Notes under the pieces: model-generated
The model's input: only the letters and a program-made list of their open reading frames with translations
Told to the model about the DNA's origin: nothing
The model's database searches: none
Position numbers and translations under genes: made by a program
Shown here: one piece after another, positions 17,401-25,752 of the stretch
Position numbering within the stretch: the stretch's first letter is position 1
Layout: every line of letters starts with the position of its first letter
NCBI GenBank assembly: GCA_022450595.1
Contig: JAKUPT010000026.1
Location: 1-40,067, forward strand
Reading direction: 5' to 3'
Origin: Bdellovibrionales bacterium
Lineage (GTDB): Bacteria; Bdellovibrionota; Bdellovibrionia; Bdellovibrionales; UBA1609
DNA: 40,067 nt

Positions 17401-18734
17401 ATAATAAGATATTTAATTGGGCTTCAGAAGTTTCTAAAAATTCTGAGAAATTTACAGAAAGGGTGAATTTAAAGTTTCGACATAAACTGCTTGAAACAAT
17501 ACACCCTAATAACCCTCAGATTAAAAGGTTTCTGACTGTTAAAGACAAAGTCGAACAACCTAGGGCTATGGAGCGCGCCATGAGAATGGAGGTTTCAAGC
17601 TTACTAACATCCATTCCTATGGGGGTAATCTCAACTCTAGCTCTTTACGCAGGTGTTAGCAGCGGACTGATAATGCCCTTTGATCCAGAGGCCTTAAACA
17701 CAGAAACTCACTATAGATACATGTCTCGATATCTTTTTTATAGCGGCTTTATTCCTGGAATTATTCTTGGACTGCTGGCCAACACATGGATGAAGGTTCA
17801 AGAAGATGCACGAGTGGATTCTTTAGGGGGATTTAATAAGGCCATAAAATTTTCAGACAGCAGCAAAGGCTTTTGGAGATATTATTTAAAGAACTTTTTG
17901 AAAAACCCATCCAACAAATGGGCTGATAACCACATTTATATATTAAAACTTGTGACGGCTAACATTCCAGCCGCCGCCGTGACGATTATTGTAAGTAACT
18001 TATATGGACTGGGCCGGATCGATCTTGGCTCGTTTATTGGTGGCTACTTAATTGTTTACGGAACAGTGTTGTATGGTTTAAGTGTAAAAATGGGGCAGGC
18101 TTTTGAGCTGGCATCCTCTTGGGTTTATGCCAAAGTTCCACGTAAACTTCGTGCCTCACCTGAAGCTCAAAAATACATCAACGGACAGCTTCAAAAGAGA
18201 AAAACCATGTTTTCGTTTTATGAAAACATTTGGGAAGTTGGAATTGTCGACGCCATAGCTGGAACCATGTTTATATTAAAAGATAACGTGATCTACGGCT
18301 CACGTGCTTTCTTGCGAGTGGTATTCGGTGGTGAGACACCAACTGTTTTAGCTGTGAATTTTGCAGATAAAATGATTGAGTCGCTTCGGTCGATCCCTGG
18401 GGTACAAACAGCCCTTGAAGGCTTTAAAACCCTGATATCCAATAACTACGAAGCCTTTGAGCGCTTTCCAGAAAAGCTTTCAATGCCACCAGAAGGCATT
18501 CAAAGAGCTGTTGAAAACACAAGCCTTCCTAAAAACGCTGTGGCTGAATTTATTGGTAAAACTTCTGCCATGGTGACAACACTGGGGCTATTTACGGCCA
18601 CTCCTTATGTGATATCAGAGATCAGTCACAGAAGAAAAGAGGCAAAGCTTCAAAAAAGAGGAGCTGAATATATTAAAACTCATCCTCAGTATCACTCAAA
18701 AGTAAGTAATAAGTGTGAGCAGTTGTTTCGTTAA
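14424..18734 (+). CDS. Giant multi-pass membrane protein of unknown function (1436 residues)
   Basis: The N-terminus has a signal or anchor helix (C-L-L-Y-L-L-S-L-S-I-L-F) ending near K-A-H-A-E. Next come a charged, probably coiled-coil region (about 40-165) and a mixed domain to about 500. Hydrophobic segments follow near residues 505-525, 580-605, 1065-1085, 1104-1122, 1176-1219 (probably two) and 1381-1397. Long charged helical stretches lie between them. The ATG at 14424 is preferred because GGGGG lies about six bases upstream; a GTG at 14412 would add four residues. I recognise no enzyme motif and no transporter signature. The size, exported N-terminus and paired membrane segments suggest an envelope-spanning scaffold, which is an inference. 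It stands alone, and a stem-loop follows. Confidence 0.85.
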   Translation: MSGFKHCLLYLLSLSILFTSGPVPFSVNKAHAEQTSSEDAELVRQQKLEELRQAILTPERGGAELDPFDLLRQRVIDDRNEKLDAVEYQMSIEDYLDRQKHFQDQIKTLNELEQKVFEKLRGVSEPSDKYAELTLVLEDIKSRRALAQLELDDLRQYDPRLGNSLPVDYMVDREIKTKHYWGNKLRLRIESSGEPVMEVKQADFKHAFSPKFSKENPIDGLNTSERDLTFSLVDPKGRHLNEFMIPVEAVFFFGHYLVFIEKNQLNKSSGQIPIRFVDLNFFKPNIGNAPLAVYTFPLNISEAPGTASIENGYLKIGQQKLSYQQFAMLSQTQQLIFNVNVALADSKTYESVQPLIDEILEFLRKSMAAKDKLFNDQIERAASVTQFTQEQSQLLREKNKINLDEVKPLLEEAMKDGKLTSEEFETIKKYLDSEKSIIDTNTALIQGRSLTNRIKLLMNFLIQPRPQGSPKVFDSLILMASGSKEDRSRVLDLSRNSFAHSTLKYGAAVGGVLLASSFLPEPYAINFYKINDLISATHQHFMGYLSHANYGQAYVEIAKDSFVTSVTGWTYFFQTYFADGVWAKFLYGLGSVLLVPLKVFSSVHLTVNSYKMFRKTLELRNLSEGELSFLQAYKNAAKQDQKRYWQELADAEKKVSGSDVNNLTEEELRLLQEHLYRLKTGRESLTVLEKEIAREHFTEEKPTSKFTSMMTGFKRLSIFGKKTSKSIDAKAAEMKLKDVDTLRQALASTFLSYSALRSTFKFNAITWNYLFITRSYVFSPVKWLMYLIYPNYFNVTVTTREGRQHFPSRYNGGLELWPQKIQRHLSKATHNRYLRDSKISNLFISSQGLKNLTAFESYVASMEAVAMEIAKKQSQKALIEKIADPKRVMVLFDSSNNPGEVSTGIKNLHDSKIKKLKRSEKIFYRAYFTRTFDVVMQGFVSQLHGIDKDMSMDPERFAKEFRKGLKNGSIEPVDLNQNKVLEIEAELKSIIDYNKIFNWASEVSKNSEKFTERVNLKFRHKLLETIHPNNPQIKRFLTVKDKVEQPRAMERAMRMEVSSLLTSIPMGVISTLALYAGVSSGLIMPFDPEALNTETHYRYMSRYLFYSGFIPGIILGLLANTWMKVQEDARVDSLGGFNKAIKFSDSSKGFWRYYLKNFLKNPSNKWADNHIYILKLVTANIPAAAVTIIVSNLYGLGRIDLGSFIGGYLIVYGTVLYGLSVKMGQAFELASSWVYAKVPRKLRASPEAQKYINGQLQKRKTMFSFYENIWEVGIVDAIAGTMFILKDNVIYGSRAFLRVVFGGETPTVLAVNFADKMIESLRSIPGVQTALEGFKTLISNNYEAFERFPEKLSMPPEGIQRAVENTSLPKNAVAEFIGKTSAMVTTLGLFTATPYVISEISHRRKEAKLQKRGAEYIKTHPQYHSKVSNKCEQLFR

Positions 18735-18757
18735 ACTCTAAGTCTTTCTTGGAGTTT
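18733..18757 (+). terminator. Possible terminator hairpin at the end of the giant membrane protein gene
   Basis: AAACTCTAAG pairs with CTTGGAGTTT around a TCTTT loop, giving a 10-bp stem with one G-T pair. It begins at the stop codon, but no tight T-run follows, so efficiency is doubtful. Confidence 0.4.
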
Positions 18758-18884
18758 GACTAAAAAATATTTTCTTATTGTAGTTATTTAATAATTACTA
18801 TCGGCACATTTATGTGAGTTTATATTATAATATAAATCTGTTTTAAAGTGTTTAAAGCACCACCTAAAGCTCAAGTTGATTGAG

Positions 18885-18937
18885 AGGTAAAGGCCGTAAT
18901 AGCAAGATGAATTAGCAACCGCCCCTAATCTTTGCCT
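18885..18937 (+). promoter_or_regulatory. Foldable segment upstream of the his regulator (possible structured leader)
   Basis: AGGTAAAG (18885-18892) can pair with CTTTGCCT (18930-18937) with one wobble. Directly inside the 3' arm, ATTAG (18911-18915) pairs with CTAAT (18925-18929), so the two helices would stack. It lies about 100 bases before the YerC-like gene. It does not match a riboswitch that I know and contains no run of His codons. Confidence 0.3.
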
Positions 18938-18997
18938 ATCTTATTTTGCAATCCTATAAATTCTTCACACTCTAACTTTTGGTCTTTACAGTTTGTA

Positions 18998-19025
18998 TTA
19001 GCGTGTTAAAACAAAACTACGCTAA
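18998..19025. promoter_or_regulatory. Inverted repeat TTAGCGT-N14-ACGCTAA upstream of the YerC-like gene
   Basis: Perfect 7-bp arms (18998-19004 and 19019-19025) end four bases before the ribosome site GGAG (19029-19032) of the regulator gene. TrpR-fold repressors bind palindromes near their own promoters, so this is a candidate autoregulatory operator. A TTTACA at 18985-18990 could be the -35 element. Confidence 0.45.
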
Positions 19026-19037
19026 AACGGAGTATTG

Positions 19038-19343
19038 ATGAAAAAATCTATGAATTTGTACAAAGCCTTCCTAATGCTTGAGTCTGAAAAAGAGTGTGAG
19101 CAGTTTTTAAAAGATTTACTCACACCAAATGAGCTTAAATCTATACAAGAGCGCTGGCGCGTGGCTCAGCTTTTAATGCAAAAAGTCCCTTACCGCTCGA
19201 TCAGTGAAAAAACGGGTGTCAGCACAGCCACCATCACTCGTGTGGCTCGCTATTTAGGTGAGGGCAAAGGCTATCAAACCCTTTTAAACCGTGGCTTTGA
19301 AGAAGAGTACACTCGTCCAGCACGCATGGCTCGGTCACATTGA
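19038..19343 (+). CDS. TrpR-like regulator of the YerC/YecD family
   Basis: The 101-residue product is a small all-helical protein. L-T-P-N-E-L-K-S-I-Q-E-R-W-R-V-A-Q-L-L is followed by the helix-turn-helix Y-R-S-I-S-E-K-T-G-V-S-T-A-T-I-T-R-V-A-R-Y-L and G-E-G-K-G-Y, the hallmark of the TrpR-related YerC/YecD family. These are cytoplasmic DNA-binding repressors. Its place 65 bases upstream of hisG, on the same strand, suggests that it controls the histidine operon. The gene-neighbour inference is good, but the ligand is unknown. I use ATG 19038 rather than TTG 19035 because GGAG lies five bases upstream. Confidence 0.88.
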   Translation: MKKSMNLYKAFLMLESEKECEQFLKDLLTPNELKSIQERWRVAQLLMQKVPYRSISEKTGVSTATITRVARYLGEGKGYQTLLNRGFEEEYTRPARMARSH

Positions 19344-19408
19344 TTCTAATCTTAATTTTAACTTCAACTTTTTTCGTTTTTAATTTCAAATAATAAAGGA
19401 CCCTACCC

Positions 19409-20293
19409 GTGGAAAAACTAACTATTGCCATTCAAAAATCTGGACGTTTAACAGATAAAACTTTAAATATACTCTCACAGTGTGGGCTTGAGTTCCATAT
19501 TAAAAAAGATGTGCTCTTTGCTAGCTGTGCAAGCTACCCCGCAGAACTTATGCTGGTGCGGGATGATGACATTCCAGCCTATATTGCTAACGGCACCTGT
19601 GACCTAGGTTTTGTAGGGGAGAATGTTTTAGAAGAAAAAGTACTTAAAAATAATAATTACGATTTAGACATCCCCATTATAAAAAAAATGAACTATGGCA
19701 AATGCAGGCTAAGTATTGCAGTTCCTAAAGAGCAATACTTTGAAAGTGTTAAGGATTTAGAAGGCAAGGTCATTGCCACTTCTTATCCCAATATCTTAAA
19801 TGACTTTTTAAAAGCCCAAGGAGTTGATGCCAAAGCCACAATGATCAATGGCGCAGTTGAAATCACCCCAAAGCTTAATGTGGCCGATGCCATTTGTGAC
19901 ATTGTATCTACTGGCGGCACTCTTAAAGCCAATGGCCTAAAAGAAGTGGCTCAAATTTATCAAAGTGAATGTGTGTTGGTGGAAAGCCCAAAAAGCATTT
20001 GTGATGAAAAAAGAAAGATGATCGATCAGCTTTTACAAAGACTTGATGGAGTGCTCTCGGCTCAAAACACCAAATATGTTATGATGAATGCCTCAAAGGC
20101 AAGTCTTGATAAAATTAAAGAGATACTACCAGGGGCAGAAGAGCCTTCCATTATGCCTTTAGCACAAAGTTCAGACAAGGTGGCCGTCCACATAGTGTGC
20201 AAAGAGGAAGTGTTTTGGAAAACCATTGAGCAATTAAAGGCCGCCGGGGCAAGCTCAATTTTGGTACTACCCATAGAAAAATACATACAGTAG
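19409..20293 (+). CDS. hisG: ATP phosphoribosyltransferase (HisG, long form)
   Basis: HisG commits ATP and PRPP to histidine synthesis by forming phosphoribosyl-ATP and is normally feedback-inhibited by histidine. The 294-residue length is that of the long form. It has a catalytic core with A-I-Q-K-S-G-R-L near the start, C-D-L-G-F-V-G-E-N and the PRPP-binding D-A-I-C-D-I-V-S-T-G-G-T-L. A C-terminal about 75-residue ACT-like regulatory domain follows (V-A-V-H-I-V-C-K-E-E...A-A-G-A-S-S-I-L-V-L-P-I-E). No HisZ partner is therefore needed. The start is GTG 19409 with AAAGGA eight bases upstream. It is the first gene of the his operon, and hisD follows after nine bases. Confidence 0.97.
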   Translation: MEKLTIAIQKSGRLTDKTLNILSQCGLEFHIKKDVLFASCASYPAELMLVRDDDIPAYIANGTCDLGFVGENVLEEKVLKNNNYDLDIPIIKKMNYGKCRLSIAVPKEQYFESVKDLEGKVIATSYPNILNDFLKAQGVDAKATMINGAVEITPKLNVADAICDIVSTGGTLKANGLKEVAQIYQSECVLVESPKSICDEKRKMIDQLLQRLDGVLSAQNTKYVMMNASKASLDKIKEILPGAEEPSIMPLAQSSDKVAVHIVCKEEVFWKTIEQLKAAGASSILVLPIEKYIQ

Positions 20294-20302
20294 GGTTTAA
20301 TT

Positions 20303-21598
20303 ATGAAAACAGTGCTTTGGAGTGATCTCACTCCAGATGAAAAATTAAAAATATTAAAAAGACCTGAAGTACTACAGTCTGACGAACTCAGGCTTAAGGT
20401 GCAAGAGCTTAAACTGCAGGTGAAAAATCAAGGCGACAAAGCCGTTAGAGAGCTCACCAAAAGGTTTGATCAGGTTGAGCTTGATAGTTTTAAAGTCTCA
20501 AAGCCCGAGGTGCAGTCGGCCTACCAAGCTGTAGACTCTGAGTTTTTAAGTGCCATACAAACAGCTATTAAAAACATTGAGTCTTTTCACAAAGCACAAC
20601 AACAAACTGAAATCAGTGTTGAGACTATGCCAGGGGTTGAGTGTAAACAAGTGGTAAGACCCATTGAAAAAGTCGGACTCTACGTTCCTGGCGGCACAGC
20701 TCCACTTCCATCCACTGTGATGATGTTGGCCATGCCGGCACAAATTGCGGGATGCTCCTTAAAAGTGATGTGCACACCCCCAAGGCCTGATGGAACCGTG
20801 GACCCTCATATTTTAGTGGCAGCTGACATGTGCAAAGTGGATGAGGTTTATAAAGTGGGCGGAGTGCAAGCCATTGCCGCCATGGCCTATGGCACCACCT
20901 CAATTTCTAAAGTGGATAAAATTTTTGGTCCAGGAAACTCTTGGGTGACCGAGGCAAAGTCTCAAGTCAGTCTTGACCCTAAGGGAGCAAGTATTGATAT
21001 GCCCGCCGGGCCCAGCGAAGTGATGGTTGTGGCTGACAGCACTGCCAGTCCTGAAAGTGTGGCCGCAGACCTTTTGTCACAAGCCGAGCACGGGGCTGAC
21101 TCTCAAGTGGTCTTGGTCACCAATAGCATCTCTTTGATTGAAGATGTGGAGTTTAACATTCGTAAGTTTTGTAATTCATTAAAACGCACAGAGCTTATTA
21201 AGCAGTCTTTAAAACATGCTGTATTTATTGAAGCCTCGGATTTTGAATTTATTGAGATCATTAACATGTATGCCCCAGAGCACTTAATACTAAACACCAA
21301 AAACTGTGAAGAGCTTGTAGACAAGGTGAATAACGCCGGTTCTATTTTTGTGGGCCCATGGTCTCCTGAGTCAGTGGGCGATTACGCCAGTGGCACGAAC
21401 CATGTTCTTCCCACCTATGGATATGCCAAAGTTTTTGGCGGCGTGAACTTAGACAGTTTTATGAAAAAGATCACTGTTCAAAAACTATCAGAGCAGGGGC
21501 TTAATAATATAGCCCCTAGTGTTTTAAAGTTGGCTGAAACAGAGGGTCTAGATGCCCATGCGTTGGCGGTTAAAGTAAGGTTAAAAAAAGATGTTTGA
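20303..21598 (+). CDS. hisD: Histidinol dehydrogenase
   Basis: HisD carries out the last two steps of the pathway, oxidising histidinol to histidine with two NAD and a zinc ion. The product has 431 residues, the usual length. Conserved stretches include V-G-L-Y-V-P-G-G-T-A-P-L-P-S-T, G-G-V-Q-A-I-A-A-M-A-Y-G-T, I-F-G-P-G-N-S-W-V, D-M-P-A-G-P-S-E-V, zinc/catalytic S-Q-A-E-H-G, Y-A-P-E-H-L, and G-T-N-H-V-L-P-T-Y-G. The gene overlaps hisC by eight bases, so translation of the two is probably coupled. Confidence 0.97.
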   Translation: MKTVLWSDLTPDEKLKILKRPEVLQSDELRLKVQELKLQVKNQGDKAVRELTKRFDQVELDSFKVSKPEVQSAYQAVDSEFLSAIQTAIKNIESFHKAQQQTEISVETMPGVECKQVVRPIEKVGLYVPGGTAPLPSTVMMLAMPAQIAGCSLKVMCTPPRPDGTVDPHILVAADMCKVDEVYKVGGVQAIAAMAYGTTSISKVDKIFGPGNSWVTEAKSQVSLDPKGASIDMPAGPSEVMVVADSTASPESVAADLLSQAEHGADSQVVLVTNSISLIEDVEFNIRKFCNSLKRTELIKQSLKHAVFIEASDFEFIEIINMYAPEHLILNTKNCEELVDKVNNAGSIFVGPWSPESVGDYASGTNHVLPTYGYAKVFGGVNLDSFMKKITVQKLSEQGLNNIAPSVLKLAETEGLDAHALAVKVRLKKDV

Positions 21599-22610
21599 AA
21601 AACTACTAAGACCTAAAATTTTAAAACTCAAAGCCTATGAATCAGCGCGCTCATTAAACTTAACGGCTGATCACTTTTTGGATGCCAATGAAAACTTTGA
21701 CGGTCCTTATAACAGATATCCGCAGCCAAGGCCTGAGTCTATATTGAATGCTTTAAGTGATTACTACGAAACTTCAAAAGAAAGTATTTTTTTAGGCCGT
21801 GGCAGTGATGAAGCCATTGACACTTTAATGCGCTGTTTTTGTGAACCAGGAAGCTCTAGCATTCTTATTACGCCTCCCACCTATGGAATGTATGAGGTGT
21901 CCGCAGAAATTCAAGGAGCTTTTGTAAAAAAAGTGCCCTTAGATCTGGACTTTGATTTGAATGTAAACCCTGTGCTTCAGTCTATTGATCCGTCCACAAA
22001 AATGATCTTTCTTTGTTCGCCTAATAATCCCACGGGTAACGTTTTAACTCGTGACAGAGTTCTAAGTTTGTTGGACAGAATCAAGCAAGATGTTTTAGTG
22101 GTGATTGATGAGGCTTACATTGAGTTTTCTCAAGAAGAGAGCTTTGTTAAAGAATTAAAAAACTTTGAAAACCTCATTGTATTAAGAACTGTTTCAAAAG
22201 CTTTTGGGCTTGCTGGGTTAAGACTTGGTGTGGCTATTTCTAACCCTGAGCTTATAGCTGTTATGAACAAAGTAAGAGCTCCGTACCCCATTGCTCAACC
22301 CGTGGTTGAGGCCTTTGAGAAGTTTTGGGCCGAGTTTAATCCCGAAAGCTTTCAGACTTCTATTAATGAGTACATGAAACTTAAAAATCTATTTGTTGAT
22401 AAATTAAAACAAAAACAAGAGGTGCTACGAGTCTACCCAAGTCAAACTAACTTTGTGCTAGTGGAGTTTAAAGATGCCACACAAGTTTTTGAAAGACTAA
22501 AGTCAAAAGGCCTTTTAGTAAGAGATCAACAGTCAAAAATAAAAAATGCTTTACGGATCACTGTAGGAAGTGCTGAGCAAAACCAGTTAATTTTAAAGGA
22601 GCTAGTATGA
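21591..22610 (+). CDS. hisC: Histidinol-phosphate aminotransferase
   Basis: HisC is a PLP enzyme that transfers an amino group from glutamate to imidazole acetol phosphate. The product has 339 residues, near the 350-360 norm. It has the fold-type I aminotransferase marks D-A-N-E-N near the start (substrate Asn), G-R-G-S-D-E-A-I, C-S-P-N-N-P-T-G-N, D-E-A-Y-I-E-F, and the PLP lysine Lys203 in T-V-S-K-A-F-G-L-A-G-L-R-L-G. It starts inside the end of hisD and overlaps hisB by four bases (ATGA). Confidence 0.96.
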   Translation: MFEKLLRPKILKLKAYESARSLNLTADHFLDANENFDGPYNRYPQPRPESILNALSDYYETSKESIFLGRGSDEAIDTLMRCFCEPGSSSILITPPTYGMYEVSAEIQGAFVKKVPLDLDFDLNVNPVLQSIDPSTKMIFLCSPNNPTGNVLTRDRVLSLLDRIKQDVLVVIDEAYIEFSQEESFVKELKNFENLIVLRTVSKAFGLAGLRLGVAISNPELIAVMNKVRAPYPIAQPVVEAFEKFWAEFNPESFQTSINEYMKLKNLFVDKLKQKQEVLRVYPSQTNFVLVEFKDATQVFERLKSKGLLVRDQQSKIKNALRITVGSAEQNQLILKELV

Positions 22611-23701
22611 AACGTGTGGCTTTTTTAGATCGAGACGGCACTTTAATTTGTGAACCGAGTGACTTTCAAGTGGATGCCCTTGAAAAGGTGAAATTTGCTA
22701 AGGGTGCAATTTCGGCTCTTAAAACCTTATCCCAGAATGGCTACAGTCTTGTGATGGTCACCAATCAAGACGGTCTTGGAACAGAAAGCTTTCCTGAAAA
22801 AGACTTTAAAGTTTGCCAAGACTTTATATTACAAGTTTTTGAGTCAGAAGGTGTAAAGTTTGAGGACATATTGATTTGCCCTCACAAACCTGAAGACCAG
22901 TGCTTGTGTCGCAAGCCTCACTTAGGACTTGTGCAAAAGTACTTACGCGACAACAATGTTGATTTTGATCATAGCTTTGTGGTGGGGGATCGTGAAAGTG
23001 ACATGCTATTGGCTGAAAACTTAGGCGTTCAGTTTTATCCCTATTTTGATGAACTCAATGAATCAAAAAAAGCAGATGGCCTGCAGGGCATGAATTGGAG
23101 TAAGATTTTAAAATCAGTTTTAAAGCAAAGCTCTCAAGCCACAGTGACAAGAAAGACCAAAGAGACCGAAATCAATTGTGAGGTAGAGGTTTACGGAGAA
23201 GGAAAATCTCACATACAAACAGGCCTTGGTTTTTTTGATCACATGTTAGAGCAATTATCTAAGCACTCAGGTTTAGATCTTAATATTAGTTGTCAAGGAG
23301 ACCTTGACATCGACGATCACCACACCGTTGAGGATGTGGCCATTTGCCTTGGGCAAACGCTTAAAAAAGCCTTAGGCCCAAAAGTGGGAATTGAGCGTTA
23401 CGGCAGTGTACTACCAATGGATGAAGCGCGGGCCGAAGTACTCATTGATTTGAGTGGCCGGTTTCATTTTGACTTTAAGGGTGAGTTCAAATCTGAAAAT
23501 GTCGGTGAGTTAAGCACTCAAATGGTGCCCCACTTTTTTAGGTCACTGGCAGAAAACATGCAAATGACTTTACATATGTCAGTCCAAGGTGACAATGATC
23601 ATCACAAAGTGGAGATCTTATTTAAGACTTTTGCCAAGTGCTTAAAACAAGCTCTTACCAAGTCTGGCCATGGAGTTCCCTCTACTAAGGGGGTTTTATG
23701 A
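22607..23701 (+). CDS. hisB: Bifunctional histidinol-phosphatase / imidazoleglycerol-phosphate dehydratase
   Basis: This 364-residue fusion does two steps. The N-terminal HAD-type phosphatase (about 1-165) has F-L-D-R-D-G-T with nucleophile Asp8 and acid/base Asp10, V-T-N-Q-D-G, the zinc-binding C-P-H-K-P...C-L-C-R-K-P, and V-V-G-D-R-E-S-D. The C-terminal dehydratase (about 168-364) has G-L-G-F-F-D-H-M, the metal-binding D-D-H-H-T-V-E-D, M-D-E-A-R-A, H-F-F-R-S-L-A, and D-N-D-H-H-K-V-E. Fusion of the two is typical of enterobacteria and some other groups, while many bacteria keep separate genes. It overlaps hisC and hisH by four bases each. Confidence 0.96.
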   Translation: MKRVAFLDRDGTLICEPSDFQVDALEKVKFAKGAISALKTLSQNGYSLVMVTNQDGLGTESFPEKDFKVCQDFILQVFESEGVKFEDILICPHKPEDQCLCRKPHLGLVQKYLRDNNVDFDHSFVVGDRESDMLLAENLGVQFYPYFDELNESKKADGLQGMNWSKILKSVLKQSSQATVTRKTKETEINCEVEVYGEGKSHIQTGLGFFDHMLEQLSKHSGLDLNISCQGDLDIDDHHTVEDVAICLGQTLKKALGPKVGIERYGSVLPMDEARAEVLIDLSGRFHFDFKGEFKSENVGELSTQMVPHFFRSLAENMQMTLHMSVQGDNDHHKVEILFKTFAKCLKQALTKSGHGVPSTKGVL

Positions 23702-24288
23702 TTTACCTAGCAAACTCTGGGGGCTATAACACTTTTTCTATTCAAAAGGTCATAGAGCGTGTTGGTGGAAAAAGTGAAATCACCTCAAACCCTGAGACTC
23801 TTTTAAAGGCCGACAAGGTTCTTATTCCCGGTGTGGGCCATGCAAAGCATGCCATGGACAAAATCAACAAACTTGAGATTGCGGAGGCCTTAACTCAAAG
23901 AACTCGTCCCACACTTGGAGTCTGTGTGGGAATGCAGTTGATGTTTTCCCATTCGGAAGAAGGGGATGTGGAGTTATTAAATATCTTCCCGGAAAGAGTG
24001 CAACACCTGCCAAAAAGTTTAAGAGCCCCACACATGGGGTGGAACAGTTTAGCCATTCAAAACTCATCCAGCAAACTTTTAAAAGGCATTGAAAATGGAG
24101 AGTTTGCCTACTTTGTTCACTCTTATTATGTGGAAAATAATAAAAACACATCGGCCTACTGTGAGTACGAGGATTTAAAAATCACAGCCGCTATAGAATG
24201 TGATAATTTTTTTGCCACACAATTTCACCCAGAAAAGTCAGCATCAGTGGGTGAAAAAATTATGAAAAACTTTTTGGAGATGTCATGA
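23698..24288 (+). CDS. hisH: Imidazole glycerol phosphate synthase, glutamine amidotransferase subunit
   Basis: HisH hydrolyses glutamine and passes ammonia to HisF. The product has 196 residues, the normal size. The triad is visible: nucleophile Cys76 in G-V-C-V-G-M-Q, and His177 and Glu179 in F-H-P-E-K-S. The oxyanion segment P-G-V-G-H-A and the H-M-G-W-N motif are also present. It overlaps hisA by four bases. Confidence 0.96.
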   Translation: MIYLANSGGYNTFSIQKVIERVGGKSEITSNPETLLKADKVLIPGVGHAKHAMDKINKLEIAEALTQRTRPTLGVCVGMQLMFSHSEEGDVELLNIFPERVQHLPKSLRAPHMGWNSLAIQNSSSKLLKGIENGEFAYFVHSYYVENNKNTSAYCEYEDLKITAAIECDNFFATQFHPEKSASVGEKIMKNFLEMS

Positions 24289-24992
24289 TTTATCCAGCTA
24301 TTGATTTAATCAACAACAAAGTGGTTCGATTGGTTGAAGGGGACTTTAAACAAAAAACAGAGTACTCTAATGACCCCGTATCCCAAGCCCAACTGTTTCA
24401 AGACATGGGTGCGAAGTACCTACATGTGGTGGATTTAGATGGGGCTAAAAAAGCTCAACCTGTACAAACCAAAATGATTCAAAAAATTATTGAATCGACC
24501 AACCTAAAGGTCCAAGTTGGCGGTGGTGTGAGGTCTTATCAACACGTAAAAGACTATGTCGATTTAGGTGCAGATAAAGTGATTGTGGGAAGCCTAAGTG
24601 TTAAACAGCCGGAATCCTTTAAAACTTTACTACAAGAGTTTTCAGACCATATTACATTAAGTGTTGATGTGGACTCTAAGTTTAATATTAAAATTTCTGG
24701 CTGGCAGGAAAGCACAGACCTTAATCTCTTTGAATTCTTAAAAGAGTTTGAAGGCCTCACACAAGTTTTATGCACCGACATTTCTAAAGATGGAAAACTG
24801 CAAGGCATTAATAAAGAGCTATATTTAGAGTTAAAAAAACAATTTCCCAGTTTGTGTTTTTTAGCCTCAGGGGGTGTTAGCCAAATGCAAGACATTCAAT
24901 GGGTGCGTGAGCATCAAATTGGTGGAGTGATTGTTGGCAAGGCTATCTATGAGAACAAGATTGATTTAAAGGAGCTATTTTATGCTCACTAA
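24285..24992 (+). CDS. hisA: ProFAR isomerase (HisA)
   Basis: HisA catalyses an Amadori rearrangement of ProFAR to PRFAR. The product has 235 residues forming a (beta/alpha)8 barrel. Catalytic Asp7 lies in P-A-I-D-L, the second Asp at about 128 in L-S-V-D-V-D, and the half-barrel phosphate sites in V-G-G-G-V-R and A-S-G-G-V-S. The last 11 bases overlap hisF. Confidence 0.95.
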   Translation: MIYPAIDLINNKVVRLVEGDFKQKTEYSNDPVSQAQLFQDMGAKYLHVVDLDGAKKAQPVQTKMIQKIIESTNLKVQVGGGVRSYQHVKDYVDLGADKVIVGSLSVKQPESFKTLLQEFSDHITLSVDVDSKFNIKISGWQESTDLNLFEFLKEFEGLTQVLCTDISKDGKLQGINKELYLELKKQFPSLCFLASGGVSQMQDIQWVREHQIGGVIVGKAIYENKIDLKELFYAH

Positions 24993-25749
24993 AAGAATCA
25001 TTCCTTGCCTTGATGTGAAAGACGGACGAGTGGTTAAAGGAGTGCAGTTTAAAAACCACCGCGATATGGGCGACCCAGTGGAGCTGGCTCAATACTACTC
25101 CGACCAGGGAGCGGATGAGCTGGTGTTTTATGACATCACGGCCAGTGCAGAAAAGCGCTCAGTGGATATAAACTGGATTCAGCAGGTGGCCTCAAACATT
25201 AACATTCCATTTTGTGTCGCTGGAGGAATCAGTGATGTTGAACAAGCAGAAAAAGTATTGGCATCAGGCGCTGATAAAATCAGTATCAATTCTCCAGCTT
25301 TAATAAATCCAAGTCTCATTCAAGAACTCTCTCAGGCTTTTGGACGTCAGTGTGTAGTTGTGGGAGTAGATTCCAAATGGCTTAGTGATGATTACTATGT
25401 CTATAAGTTCACAGGAAAAGAAGAAACCTCCCAGAGGGCAGGACTTAAAACCACCGACTGGGTGAAGCAAAGTTGTGAGCTAGGTGCTGGTGAAATTGTT
25501 TTAAACTGTATGAACCAAGACGGCGTTCGTAATGGTTATGACATAAGTCAGTTAAAACTCATTCGAGAAATCTGCCCTGTACCATTGATTGCCTCAGGTG
25601 GAGCGGGTCTTCCTGAGCACTTTGTTGAGGTGTTTAACACTTGTGATGTGGATGGTGCCCTAGCAGCTACAATCTTTCACAACCAAAGTGTGAAGATTGC
25701 AGATTTAAAACAAATATTAAAAAATGCAAATGTTCCAACAAGGATTTAA
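24982..25749 (+). CDS. hisF: Imidazole glycerol phosphate synthase, cyclase subunit
   Basis: HisF condenses PRFAR with ammonia from HisH, giving imidazole glycerol phosphate and AICAR. The 255-residue barrel has catalytic Asp11 in [12 protein letters not shown] and Asp130 in V-G-V-D-S-K, plus the phosphate-site motifs V-A-G-G-I and A-S-G-G-A-G. It is paralogous to HisA and sits directly after it, three bases before hisIE. Confidence 0.97.
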   Translation: MLTKRIIPCLDVKDGRVVKGVQFKNHRDMGDPVELAQYYSDQGADELVFYDITASAEKRSVDINWIQQVASNINIPFCVAGGISDVEQAEKVLASGADKISINSPALINPSLIQELSQAFGRQCVVVGVDSKWLSDDYYVYKFTGKEETSQRAGLKTTDWVKQSCELGAGEIVLNCMNQDGVRNGYDISQLKLIREICPVPLIASGGAGLPEHFVEVFNTCDVDGALAATIFHNQSVKIADLKQILKNANVPTRI

Positions 25750-25752
25750 AAA

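Noticed and set aside
19344-19408. Histidine-operon attenuator with a His-codon leader peptide
   Set aside because: The 65 bases before hisG and the region before the regulator contain no run of His codons and no terminator/antiterminator pair.
20546-20903. Two minus-strand frames inside hisD
   Set aside because: They are shadows of the well-conserved hisD frame and lack starts with ribosome sites.
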